Of a stretch of DNA of 64,000 nucleotides, positions 18,271-26,553 are shown in pieces (within the stretch, counting starts at the first letter, position 1; each line of letters starts with the position of its first letter). A program made the position numbers and the translations under genes. Origin of the DNA: Nitratireductor thuwali. GTDB lineage: Bacteria; Pseudomonadota; Alphaproteobacteria; Rhizobiales; Rhizobiaceae. The stretch covers positions 1,488,001 to 1,552,000 of the forward strand of contig NZ_CP030941.1 in NCBI RefSeq assembly GCF_036621415.1, given 5' to 3'. The notes beneath the pieces were generated by a model. It had not been told where the DNA came from. It did no database searches and saw only the letters and a list, made by a program, of their open reading frames with translations.

Positions 18271-19215
18271 ATGGCGCTATTGCCCTCCATTCTCCCGCTT
18301 TTTGCGGTCATAATCGTCGGTTTCGTCGCCATTCGAAGCGGCTATGTGGCCGCCAAGCAGATAAAGCCGGTTAGCGATTTCGTCGTGAAGATCGCCCTTC
18401 CGGCCCTCATCTTCAACGCGCTGACGACGGTCCCGCTTGCCGAAGCGGTAAGCTGGTCGTTCATCCTCGCCTATGCCGGCGGCTCCTTGCTCGTCTTCGT
18501 GATCGGCATGCTCGCCGCCCGCCGCTTCCTGGGCATGGAAACCGGGCATTCCGCCATTGCCGGCCTCGGCATGGCAAATTCCAACAGCGCCTTCATGGGC
18601 TATCCGATTGCGCTGACGGTTGTCGGCGCTCCTGCCGGCGCTCTCCTTGCCCAGTGCATGCTCATCGAGAATCTCACGCTCATCCCTCTGGCCATGGCGA
18701 TTGCCGACTCGGCACGCGCCGGCGGCGGCGATGGCTGGCGGCCGGCACTGGCGCAGTCCGGCCGCAACGCCCTTCGCAACCCCATTGTCCTGGCGATGTT
18801 CGCGGCGGTTCTGGTCACCGTCGTCGGGGTGCCGGTGCCCGACGTCGCCTCCTCGGCGATCGAGATGCTAGCGCGCATCGCAGCGCCGATCGCGCTGTTC
18901 GTGATCGGCGGCACCATCGCCTCGCTGCCGCTCGCCGGCGTCTATCGCAGGGTGAGCCTGGTCGTCGCCGGCAAGCTGCTGCTGCATCCCCTGATCATCT
19001 TCGCCGCGCTCAGCCTCGCGCCCGGCATCAGCCAAACGACGCTCATCGGCGGCGTGATCTTCGCCTCTGTGCCCATGCTCAGCATCTATCCCCTTCTTGG
19101 CCAGAGAAGCGGCATGGCGCTTGTCACGGCCACCGCGCTTCTTGTGGCCACCATCCTCTCCTTCGCCTCGGTTCCGGCGGCAATCACCATAGTCCAGTAT
19201 CTGCAGACGCCTTGA
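18271..19215 (+). CDS. AEC family transporter (auxin efflux carrier-like permease)
   Basis: A 314-residue inner-membrane carrier with about ten hydrophobic helices. The start LLPSILPLFAVIIVGFVAIR and the crossover motif GMANSNSAFMGYPIALTVVG are typical of the AEC family, which moves organic acids such as malate or malonate. It lies 27 bases after the Gfo/Idh gene on the same strand and probably belongs to that operon. It may export a product or offer a second uptake route. The direction and the substrate are unknown. Confidence 0.87.
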   Translation: MALLPSILPLFAVIIVGFVAIRSGYVAAKQIKPVSDFVVKIALPALIFNALTTVPLAEAVSWSFILAYAGGSLLVFVIGMLAARRFLGMETGHSAIAGLGMANSNSAFMGYPIALTVVGAPAGALLAQCMLIENLTLIPLAMAIADSARAGGGDGWRPALAQSGRNALRNPIVLAMFAAVLVTVVGVPVPDVASSAIEMLARIAAPIALFVIGGTIASLPLAGVYRRVSLVVAGKLLLHPLIIFAALSLAPGISQTTLIGGVIFASVPMLSIYPLLGQRSGMALVTATALLVATILSFASVPAAITIVQYLQTP

Positions 19216-19461
19216 GTGCGCGGGGATCTCCAGCCATTGCGAGCTGACCTGGAAGCGCTCACGCTCTTCGATCGAACGGATGAACGCCAGGATGGCGTCA
19301 AGCAGATGAACTTGGACCGCTGGCCTGGCCGGACGGTCGAACCGCTGACTGCATTGTAAGGCATTGTGACGATCGCGCCCCGCCCAGCTTGCTGCAGGAA
19401 ACCCTCCTGCGCGCAGGCGCGGTGGTGAAGGTCGCCACCGCTAGCGATGGCCGCGCCTAGA

Positions 19462-20007
19462 TCAGTTCTGGCGGCGCCCGGGCGGCAAATCGAGCAGATC
19501 GCCTATTGCAGCGTTCTGGCTGCTGTAGAGGCTGTTGATCTCGTCGTGCTTGGCTCGGATCGCGGCAGGCCAGGTCGACTTGATGTAGGATAGAATGTCC
19601 AGGATCTCCCTATCGGTCAGCGCCTGCTCGAATCTTGGCATGGCGTTCTCGTCCAGGGTCAGGCAAGCGGCCGTGGACACCCCGTCTTTTGTGAGCTGGA
19701 CAAGCGCGAAGTCGGGATGCTGCCAGGTGTGTCCGCTGCCGTCGTGCGGCGGCGCAAGCGGGGCGCCGCTTGCTGCGGTCTGACCTTCACCATTGGCGCC
19801 GTGGCACCCGGCACAGTTCGTGGCATAAAGCGTTTTCCCCTGCGCCACGACCGCAGCGTCGTCCCATTCGAGCAGCCGGCTATGCTGGGGCACATCCTCA
19901 TGCATCCACCGATAGGTGTAGGCGGCCGCCACCACCGAACCGATCAGCACGCAAACGAACGCGCCCAGTACTGAAGCGCCCAACGCTGTTGACCAAAGCC
20001 GGCCCAT
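19462..20007 (-). CDS. Membrane-anchored c-type cytochrome
   Basis: A 181-residue protein with one N-terminal helix (ALGASVLGAFVCVLIGSVVA, near residues 8-30) and a periplasmic class I cytochrome c domain. The haem motif is CAGCH in ATNCAGCHGANGEG, and the axial methionine is in ENAMPRFEQALTDREILDILSYI. ATG 20007 was chosen for the GAGGAT ribosome site; an in-frame start at 20061 would add an unlikely leader. Such proteins shuttle electrons to oxidases. It is last on the minus strand after the ABC transporter genes, 184 bases away, and may be separate from them. Confidence 0.87.
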   Translation of the reverse strand: MGRLWSTALGASVLGAFVCVLIGSVVAAAYTYRWMHEDVPQHSRLLEWDDAAVVAQGKTLYATNCAGCHGANGEGQTAASGAPLAPPHDGSGHTWQHPDFALVQLTKDGVSTAACLTLDENAMPRFEQALTDREILDILSYIKSTWPAAIRAKHDEINSLYSSQNAAIGDLLDLPPGRRQN

Positions 20008-20191
20008 GCTATCCTCAAAGTCGATCAAAGAAACTATAGGGTTGCGATCGGCTGCGATCAATCAAGTCAGGTCAGCCAGCTTGCGCCCATTCCCGATCTC
20101 ACTTCCTGCTTCCTTTCATGGTTCGAACTCGATGCCGCCTCGCTCGTGTGGCTGGATCACGCTGATGCAGACAATCCCGGTCTGGGCCAAC

Positions 20192-20953
20192 CTACCGGCG
20201 GTCCAGTCCCAGGTTGAGCGCCAAAGTGACGGCTGCGATCGCCAACCCGGGCCAGATCATCAGCATGGGATCGTCGAACATGAACATGCGGTATTCATAG
20301 AGCATCGAACCCCAGTCCGGTTTCGACGGGTCGGAGCCAAGGCCGATGAAGGCGAGCGATGCATACGCCACCACCGATTGCCCCGCCTGGCTGCCGGTAT
20401 GGGCCAAGATGATCGGCAGCGTGTTGGGTAGGACGTGACGCAGCATGAGACGCGGCGTCGATACGCCGAGCGCCCTTGCGGCGTGCACGAAGGATTGCCC
20501 TAGCACCCGGTGCGCCAGCGAATTTGAAAAGAGCGCGTAGGGGCCGACGCCGGCGAGGCCGAGCGCGATGCCGGCCGTCGCGGGCGACAGACCGAAAATC
20601 GCCGCAGCGGTCAGCGCCCAGATCATCGTTGGCACGACGATGAATAGCTCGGCGGCGCGCAGCGTGACCTGCTCGCGCCAGCCTCCCAGGATCGCAGCCG
20701 CGGTGCCGATCAGCGAGCCGCCGATGAAGCCGATCGCGCCGACGGCGAGCACGACCGAGGCCGTACGCCAGCCGGCGATCAGCATGCGCGAAGCGAGATC
20801 GCGGCCGAGATGGTCGGTCCCGAGCGGGTGCGTGAACGAGGGCGCCGCGTGCCGCAGAGTCAGATCCACCGCATCCGGATCGTGCGGCTGCCAGAAACCG
20901 CCGGCGAGAACGACGAGGCCGCAAAAGGCGCAGATGGCGAGCTTGCCCTTCAT
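20192..20953 (-). CDS. Peptide/nickel-type ABC transporter permease (DppC/NikC-like)
   Basis: A 253-residue inner-membrane permease. The family start HPLGTDHLGRDLASRMLIAG appears near residue 45, later GWREQVTLRAAELFIVVPTMI, and the EAA loop reads HAARALGVSTPRLMLRHVLP. About five helices follow the pattern of DppC. ATG 20953 overlaps the stop of the partner permease (ATGA). It is the last gene of the B12-riboswitch unit. No ABC ATPase gene follows within the window, so the motor protein must come from elsewhere. Confidence 0.88.
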   Translation of the reverse strand: MKGKLAICAFCGLVVLAGGFWQPHDPDAVDLTLRHAAPSFTHPLGTDHLGRDLASRMLIAGWRTASVVLAVGAIGFIGGSLIGTAAAILGGWREQVTLRAAELFIVVPTMIWALTAAAIFGLSPATAGIALGLAGVGPYALFSNSLAHRVLGQSFVHAARALGVSTPRLMLRHVLPNTLPIILAHTGSQAGQSVVAYASLAFIGLGSDPSKPDWGSMLYEYRMFMFDDPMLMIWPGLAIAAVTLALNLGLDRR

Positions 20954-21873
20954 CGGGCCGAGCGCGGGTCGAGCCGCCGCAAGGCTAGCTCCACGCCACC
21001 ATTCATCGCCAGCATCCAGGTCGCGATGACCATGATGTAGGCGAGGAGCACATAGTAGTCGCGCGCGCCGATGCTCTGGACGAGAAACTGGCTGATGCCG
21101 GGCAGCCCGAACAGGACTTCGAGAGCGGCGGTCGCGCCAATCGCCCAGCCGGCCTCGGAGCGGATCGCTGACAGCAGCGCGTAGACCGCGCTGCGGTGGC
21201 CATGGCGCCAAAGCGCCTGGCGGCGCGTCAGACCCTTGGCGAGCGCCGTGCGGAAATAGGGCTGGCCGGCCTGGCCGACGAGATCGCGGCGATAGACGCG
21301 GGCAAGCATGCCGGTGGAATGCAGCGCTACCAGCGAGGCGGTAAGGATCAACACGTCCGGCCCCCCGGAGAACGGGCTGATCAGGCGCAATTTGACGCCG
21401 AGAACCCAGATCAGCACAAGGCCGATCCAGAATGCCGGCACCGCCTGCACGGTCACGGCGAGCAGCCGGCTAAGCCGGTCGGCCAGCCCATCTGGTCTGA
21501 TTGCTGCCGCAAAGCCAAGCGGCACGGCCGCAAGGGCGGCCAATATCAGGCCGCCCAACCCGATGCCGAGCGACAGCGGCAGCCGCGCGAGAAACTCCTC
21601 CAGCACCGGACTGCCGGTGCGGAACGAGCGCCCCCAGTCGCCAGTGACGAAATCCGACAGCCATATCGCGTAACGGACCGGCAACGGCCGATCGAGGCCC
21701 CATTCCACGCGCAACGCGTTCACGGTGGCTCCGTCGACCGGCAGGTTCCAGGCCTGGATCGCGATCATGACCGGGTCGGACGGCATGAAGGCGACGACCA
21801 GAAAAGCCAGCGCCGAGACCGCCAGCAGGCTGGCGGCCGAACGCAAGCCGATCCGGATGATGATGGCGCTCAA
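20950..21873 (-). CDS. Peptide/nickel-type ABC transporter permease (DppB/NikB-like)
   Basis: An inner-membrane permease of about 307 residues. It carries the DppB pattern: an N-terminal helix (LRSAASLLAVSALAFLVVAF), MPSDPV, then GLDRPLPVRYAIWLSDFVTGDWGRSF, AVPLGFAAAI and the EAA-type loop FRTALAKGLTRRQALWRHG. The start is uncertain: TTG 21873 fits the family best, while a GTG at 21933 would overlap the binding-protein gene by about 50 bases with an unnatural leader. It sits between the binding protein and the second permease. Confidence 0.85.
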   Translation of the reverse strand: MSAIIIRIGLRSAASLLAVSALAFLVVAFMPSDPVMIAIQAWNLPVDGATVNALRVEWGLDRPLPVRYAIWLSDFVTGDWGRSFRTGSPVLEEFLARLPLSLGIGLGGLILAALAAVPLGFAAAIRPDGLADRLSRLLAVTVQAVPAFWIGLVLIWVLGVKLRLISPFSGGPDVLILTASLVALHSTGMLARVYRRDLVGQAGQPYFRTALAKGLTRRQALWRHGHRSAVYALLSAIRSEAGWAIGATAALEVLFGLPGISQFLVQSIGARDYYVLLAYIMVIATWMLAMNGGVELALRRLDPRSAR

Positions 21874-21881
21874 GAAGCCCG

Positions 21882-23381
21882 TTACCGCGTCTCGCCCATG
21901 TCGGGCCGGATAACATGATAGTCCGAACCCCACGGCTCATAGTCCGCCAGCCGCTCCGACACGCCTACATGCCAGGAGGGCGAGACCAGAAAGGTGACCG
22001 GCACATCTTCAAACAGCTTCTGCTGCGCGTCGAGCGCGATCTCGGCGCGCCGCTTCGCCTCGCCCGAGGACGAGAAGCGGGCGATGATGGCGTCGAATTC
22101 CTCACTGTCATAGCGGGCGTGGTTGAGCGGCCCATCGCTCCTCAGCATCGAATTGAGGAAGAAGGCCGGGTCACCGCTGGGCGCGGTGTGCTGCGCCCAT
22201 AGGAAGATGTCGAACTCGCCGGAAGCGGCGACCTCGTTGAGATTCTCCACCACCTGCGTGCCAATCTCGATGCCGACCTTGGCCAGTGCTGCTTTCACCA
22301 CCGGCAGCATGGTGACAAGATCCGGCCGCTGCGGATAGGCGAAGACTTGCAGATGAAGCCGCTCGCCGTCCTTGACGCGGATGCCGTCGGCGCCCACGGT
22401 CCAGCCTGCTTCATCGAGCAGGGCCGAGGCCTTGTCCAGATCGGTCGAGCGCGGCTCTCGCGGCGCAAACGCGAAGTAGGGTGCGAAGGCCCCGGTCGCA
22501 GGCTGGCCGCCATTGATCGCGGCCACGAGCTGCGCGCGATCGATGGCGAGATCGACCGCCTGCCTGACGAGCGGGTCTGAGAGCGCCGGTCGCTCGGTGT
22601 TGAGGAAGCCGAAATACTGGTAGCCGACCGGGAAGCTCTTGACCGTCAGGCCGGGATTGGCTTTCAGCCGCGACAGCACCTCCGACGGCAGGCCGAAGGC
22701 GAGGTCAAGCTCGCCCGTCTCGAAGGCGAGCGCCATGGTCTGCGCGTCGCCGAACTTGCGCAGCGTGATCGGCGAGCGCTCGCCGGCGCCTTCGAAATGT
22801 TGGTTGGGCACCAGGTCGAGATGCGAATCCGGCCGCAACTCCGCGATTGCGTAGGGGCCGGTATAGACGGCATCGCCAGCATCGTTCAGCGTATAGGCGA
22901 CCAGCGGCCATTCGGCGAACAGCGCCTGGATGAGCGGCACCGGCTTTTCCGTAGTCACTTTCAGAGTGAGTTCGCCGGTCGACTCGAAGCTGAGCTTGCC
23001 GCCGGTCGCAGCCGCCGTCTTGCTCTTTGCGAAGGTGTTGGCGAAGCCGGCGGCGAAGGCGGCGGCCGTCACCGGCGTGCCGTCCGAGAAGCGGCGGTCA
23101 GGCTGCAGCGTGATTATCCATTCGAGATCGCCGGTGCGTTCCGCAGTGGCGGCCAGCTCCGGCACCAGCTTGCCGTCCTTATCGACCATGAACAGCTTTT
23201 CGCCGACCCCGTGGCTGACCAGCGCCCAGCCGGCCGAACCGGCGGTCGGGTCCTCGCTGCCGAGCAGGAAGGTGGCGCCGATCTTCAGCGCCTCCTGCGC
23301 CAGAACCGGCGCGGGCATGGCAGAAATGGCGGTTGCCGATATGGTCGCAGCCGCAAGGACAAGGCGTGAGAAATATCGCAT
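21882..23381 (-). CDS. ABC transporter substrate-binding protein (peptide/nickel, SBP_bac_5 family)
   Basis: A 499-residue periplasmic binding protein with a Sec signal peptide cleaved near VLAQEALKIG. Family signs include AWALVSHGVGEKLF, PDRRFSDGTPVTAAAFAAG, ELTLKVTTEKPVPLIQALF and DLAIDRAQLVAAINGGQPA. The family binds peptides, nickel, cobalt chelates or haem. Its place 12 bases after a CbiX-ferredoxin gene and under a B12 riboswitch points to cobalt, a corrinoid or a tetrapyrrole as ligand; this is inference. Confidence 0.88.
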   Translation of the reverse strand: MRYFSRLVLAAATISATAISAMPAPVLAQEALKIGATFLLGSEDPTAGSAGWALVSHGVGEKLFMVDKDGKLVPELAATAERTGDLEWIITLQPDRRFSDGTPVTAAAFAAGFANTFAKSKTAAATGGKLSFESTGELTLKVTTEKPVPLIQALFAEWPLVAYTLNDAGDAVYTGPYAIAELRPDSHLDLVPNQHFEGAGERSPITLRKFGDAQTMALAFETGELDLAFGLPSEVLSRLKANPGLTVKSFPVGYQYFGFLNTERPALSDPLVRQAVDLAIDRAQLVAAINGGQPATGAFAPYFAFAPREPRSTDLDKASALLDEAGWTVGADGIRVKDGERLHLQVFAYPQRPDLVTMLPVVKAALAKVGIEIGTQVVENLNEVAASGEFDIFLWAQHTAPSGDPAFFLNSMLRSDGPLNHARYDSEEFDAIIARFSSSGEAKRRAEIALDAQQKLFEDVPVTFLVSPSWHVGVSERLADYEPWGSDYHVIRPDMGETR

Positions 23382-23393
23382 GGAAGCATCTTC

Positions 23394-24218
23394 CTAGGTT
23401 TCGGATTGTTCAAGTGACGGGGGTGGCGCAGAACGCAGCCGCTGTTTGCGGCCCGTGGGCGCGTAGGCGAAATCGGAAACGACCTTTCCGCCGAGCAGAT
23501 GCTGCTCGACGATGCGGTCGATGACGGCCTCGCTGACGCCGCCATAATAGGTGCCTTCGGGAAACACCTGCAGCACCGGCGCCAGACTGCAGGGGCCGAG
23601 GCAAGTCGACTTTGCGGTCATGGTGCCATCGCCGGTGATGCGGAGTTTGCGCTCCTGCTGGCGGTTGCGTAGGTGGCCCCAGATCACGTCCGCGCCGGCC
23701 GCATTGCAGGCGCCGCCCTCGCAAACCAGCACACGGCGCTTCTGCGAAGGGACCAGCGAGCCTTCCGTCGCCTCCCGATCCGCCGGCGGGATCGGCATCT
23801 CCGCCGACGCACCACCCACCAGAGCGGCCAGGAGCGGCTCGAAGTGAAGGCTTTGCGCGATATCGCGGGATATGTGGATCGGCGGCCAGCCGCCCGGAAA
23901 CTCCCTCTGCCACCGCTTCAGGGAGCGCGTCATCCAGTTGCGGAAGCTCGGCTCCATCGGCAGCATCAGTGGCACGATCACGATCGTGCCATGGCCGCTG
24001 TCGCGCAGTGACAACAGCGCATCGCGCAGAGAAGGCTGCCCCTGTTCGCAATAGCAGGAGACCGCCTCGGCAACGCCCGGCAACATGGAGGCAATGGCGG
24101 CCAGCCGCCTCATCTCCGCGTGCGGCGCGGCTGCGAAGGCAGACTTGGTGAGCAGCACCACCGCCTTGCCGGCCGGCTTGGCCGGCGCTTCCGAGTGGCG
24201 CGAAGAGGGTTCTTGCAT
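23394..24218 (-). CDS. CbiX-like chelatase domain fused to a thioredoxin-like [2Fe-2S] ferredoxin domain
   Basis: A 274-residue fusion. The N-terminal part (about residues 20-150) looks like a CbiX/SirB-type chelatase, with VVLLTKSAFAAAPHAEMRRLA, HGTIVIVPLMLP and IHISRDIAQSLHFEPLLAAL. The C-terminal part (about 165-255) is a thioredoxin-fold ferredoxin: VCEGGACNAAGADVIWGHL followed by STCLGPCSLAPVLQVFPEG gives the four-cysteine set. CbiX enzymes insert cobalt into sirohydrochlorin. The start at 24218 lies immediately after the run of T of a terminator-like hairpin. It is first in a unit controlled by the cobalamin riboswitch. Confidence 0.83.
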   Translation of the reverse strand: MQEPSSRHSEAPAKPAGKAVVLLTKSAFAAAPHAEMRRLAAIASMLPGVAEAVSCYCEQGQPSLRDALLSLRDSGHGTIVIVPLMLPMEPSFRNWMTRSLKRWQREFPGGWPPIHISRDIAQSLHFEPLLAALVGGASAEMPIPPADREATEGSLVPSQKRRVLVCEGGACNAAGADVIWGHLRNRQQERKLRITGDGTMTAKSTCLGPCSLAPVLQVFPEGTYYGGVSEAVIDRIVEQHLLGGKVVSDFAYAPTGRKQRLRSAPPPSLEQSET

Positions 24219-24223
24219 GAAAA

Positions 24224-24249
24224 ATCCCCGACCTGACGTGAACGGGGAT
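24224..24249 (-). terminator. Terminator/RBS-sequestering hairpin of the cobalamin riboswitch
   Basis: On the minus strand ATCCCCG (24249-24243) pairs with CGGGGAT (24230-24224), followed at once by TTTTC and the ATG at 24218. The second arm also contains GGGGA, the only plausible ribosome site for the gene. The same hairpin could therefore end transcription and hide the ribosome site when cobalamin is bound upstream. Confidence 0.7.
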
Positions 24250-24329
24250 CGGGAAACGTGGCCGTGCAGACACGAGGCGTCTGCGACAACGCGCGCTCCC
24301 ATGGCAGTCCCCGGCCATGGAACACTATG

Positions 24330-24500
24330 CGGTCAGGCAGGTCTCCTGGCTTGCGGGTCGTCGCTGCCTTGCCTGTCTTCCCGGCCAAAAGGCCAGTGAC
24401 GTCTAGGGCAAAGCGGCTCGCCGCTCACAGTTGCGGGTCAGCTCCGGATTTCCCTGGATCGGGGCACCGGATTCCCTCTTAGCTCCTGACCGGACGAATC
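24330..24500 (-). promoter_or_regulatory. Cobalamin (B12) riboswitch
   Basis: Read on the minus strand, the region carries the conserved B12 elements in order: GAGGGAATCCGG (24479-24468), AATCCGGAGCTGACCCGC with CAACTGTGAGCGG, then CACTGGCC, CGGGAAGACAGG, and the final AGCCAGGAGACCTGCC (24351-24336), which is the B12 box. It lies about 110 bases upstream of the CbiX-ferredoxin gene and points at it. Cobalamin should repress the unit, which fits genes for cobalt or corrinoid supply. A second small hairpin (GCAGAC/GTCTGC, 24266-24284) lies between it and the terminator. Confidence 0.93.
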
Positions 24501-24607
24501 CGGCCCGAAGAACCTTAACCAACCCGAACGTCCCCAACCGCGGCTTCCCTGTCAATCCTCTTCGGCGACATTTCCACCGCGCCGGCGACGCGAGCGGCCG
24601 CCCGCGG

Positions 24608-26386
24608 TCAGTGCGCCATCATCTCGTCAACGATGTCCTCCGCGCTCAGGGAGGAAGGATAGTAGGTCGGCCAGTTCGTCACTTCCTCCAGCAAAGCGGC
24701 GCGATCGTCGCCCCAGTAGAGGTGATAGTGGTCGGCGTCCGCCGGCGCGATCTTGTGGTCGCTGAACTGGATGTACTGGGGCGCGGCCTCGTCGCCCTCG
24801 GTCTTTTCGAAGATGAAGCGCACGCCGCGATTGCCCTTCTTGTAGGTCAGGATCTCATAGCCGTCGCTCGCATAGCGGGCTCTGAGCGGCTGCCCGTTGT
24901 TGAAGAACGTGACGGTATCGCCATCGATCACGATACGCTCGACGTCGGTTTTGTAGCCGACCTCGTAATAGGCCTCATATTCCGCCGCGGTCTTATCGCC
25001 CGTTTGCGCCTTATGCTCCATGACCGGGTCGAGCGTCCCGTCCTGCAGGTAGGGGTAGACCGACTGCCAGTCGCCTTCCCAGTCTGACAGGGCACGTTCC
25101 CTGATCTGGTCATCCTCGAAATAGCCCTTGTAGATCTGGTCGGCATCGTGATCGTGAGCATGATCATGGTCATCATGGGCTTCCTCGCCTTCGTGCGCCT
25201 CGCCCGAGCCGCCGACTGCGACGATATTGTAAGGCTTGCCCTCAACCGCGATCTCACCGGCCTTCTGGAAGGAGGCGGCCGCCACGGAATGCACAACGCC
25301 GTTCAGCGGGTCGGTGACATAGATATTGTCGCCGGCGACTGCAATGCGCGGCCGCGGATCGCTCCAGTGCCCGTCCATCGAGTAGGGACCGGTGAGCCCG
25401 AGCGAATTGGCAATCCCGCCCTTGATCACGTCGACCTGGTGAAGCTGTCCGTCCTCGGTGAAGACATAGGCGAACCTTGCCCGGATCGGATCCACCGCAA
25501 AATGCACGCGGCGCGTCGGCAGCTCGATCAGCCGAAAGGCATCGCTTTCCATGGGATCGATCAGCACCACCTCGTCGGCGCCGTAATTGCCGAGGAAATA
25601 TTGCAGGCCTCTGCCGCCGGCGAGCGTGGTGGATTTGCCGTCCGGCAGACTGTCGGCATAGGGCAGATGACGGATCTGCGGCATCCCCCCTTCGTGCGTG
25701 ACTACGAGCAGCCCCGTTGCGCAGGCGAAAGCCAGGATGTCGCCGGAAGAGGCCTCTCCATGGAGGTCGGGGCAGGCATGGACGTCTCCCACCTGCGCGC
25801 CGGCTTCATCGACCACCCGGATGCCGACCGGAAGTTCGTCCGGGTTTTCCCGGTTCGGTTCCGACAGCAGCACATGGGAGCCATAGGCGACTGCGACGCC
25901 GTGATGCGGAACATCGGTCTTCACCTCCCTGAACTGGGAGCCTCCTTCCAGAACCGCCTTCTCGGAGACGATCCGCGCGACGCCTTCGCCGTCGAAGAAG
26001 GCGGCGAACACCCCGTCATGCTCGACGAAATGGGACGGCTTGTCGCCGGCGATCTCGGTGCCCGTCAACTTCGGGGCCTCGACATCGATGTCGCCGTGAT
26101 CGCCGTGGTCGTCGAACGATATGCCGCTGGAAATGGCCGTGACCAGGCCGGCCTCTCCCTGGCGGGCGAATACGACGCGACCGCTCTCGCTGCGATACAG
26201 CGCCGCCGGACTCTCGACCTCGAATGTCTCGACGGGTTCACCAGCGATTGCATCCAGGACAATCACCCTGGCGGACTCCTGATCGGCGATGAACAGGCGC
26301 CAGGCGGTCATTTCCTCTGCAGAGGCGTTCGCCGATAATGCCAAGGCCAACGCAGCGGCAGCAGCCGGCATCCACACTGGTTTCAT
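24608..26386 (-). CDS. Periplasmic zinc chaperone: AztD-like beta-propeller fused to a ZinT domain
   Basis: A 592-residue secreted protein with a Sec signal (ALALALSANASAEE). Residues about 25-400 form an AztD-like seven-bladed propeller with the metal-binding loop DDHGDHGDIDVEAP near residue 95. A histidine-rich linker (GEEAHDDHDHAHDHDAD, about residue 405) joins it to a C-terminal ZinT/YodA lipocalin domain beginning YKGYFEDDQIRERALSDWEG, with the ZinT zinc ligands in SDHKIAPADADHYHLYWGDD. Both parents hand zinc to ABC binding proteins such as AztC or ZnuA. Having them in one chain is unusual. No zinc ABC importer is present in the window. Confidence 0.85.
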   Translation of the reverse strand: MKPVWMPAAAAALALALSANASAEEMTAWRLFIADQESARVIVLDAIAGEPVETFEVESPAALYRSESGRVVFARQGEAGLVTAISSGISFDDHGDHGDIDVEAPKLTGTEIAGDKPSHFVEHDGVFAAFFDGEGVARIVSEKAVLEGGSQFREVKTDVPHHGVAVAYGSHVLLSEPNRENPDELPVGIRVVDEAGAQVGDVHACPDLHGEASSGDILAFACATGLLVVTHEGGMPQIRHLPYADSLPDGKSTTLAGGRGLQYFLGNYGADEVVLIDPMESDAFRLIELPTRRVHFAVDPIRARFAYVFTEDGQLHQVDVIKGGIANSLGLTGPYSMDGHWSDPRPRIAVAGDNIYVTDPLNGVVHSVAAASFQKAGEIAVEGKPYNIVAVGGSGEAHEGEEAHDDHDHAHDHDADQIYKGYFEDDQIRERALSDWEGDWQSVYPYLQDGTLDPVMEHKAQTGDKTAAEYEAYYEVGYKTDVERIVIDGDTVTFFNNGQPLRARYASDGYEILTYKKGNRGVRFIFEKTEGDEAAPQYIQFSDHKIAPADADHYHLYWGDDRAALLEEVTNWPTYYPSSLSAEDIVDEMMAH

Positions 26387-26399
26387 GAAGGCTTCTCCT

Positions 26400-26413
26400 T
26401 GATGTTATTACGG
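26400..26413. promoter_or_regulatory. Zur-like site just before the AztD-ZinT gene
   Basis: TGATGTTATTACGG lies 14-27 bases upstream of the chaperone start. The core GTTATTAC resembles the GTTATA-centred boxes of alphaproteobacterial Zur repressors and recurs at 26511-26553. Zinc repression would suit a zinc chaperone. Confidence 0.4.
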
Positions 26414-26510
26414 TTTTCGCGTTGAGAAGGTTGGATCGTTCAGCTTCGGCCGTCCGGCACCCCGCCCGCGCAGCCGGCTGCCTCAGCCTCCGCTCTTGAC
26501 GACGGATTAC

Positions 26511-26553
26511 GTTACGTTATTACATTCGTCAATGATAAATGTTATACCGTGAC
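26511..26553. promoter_or_regulatory. Pair of Zur-like sites in the divergent region
   Basis: GTTACGTTATTACATTCGTC (26511-26530) and GATAAATGTTATACCGTGAC (26534-26553) both contain a GTTATxAC or GTTATACC core in an AT-rich patch of an otherwise GC-rich 325-base gap. They lie between the AztD-ZinT gene and the reductase at 26712, so both genes could answer to zinc through Zur. I see no gene in this gap; small frames at 26539 and 26567 look non-coding. Confidence 0.45.

Noticed and set aside
19216..19461. Transposase or integrase scrap between the AEC and cytochrome genes
   Set aside because: Short frames on both strands, but no motif clear enough to name; left as an unremarkable 246-base gap.
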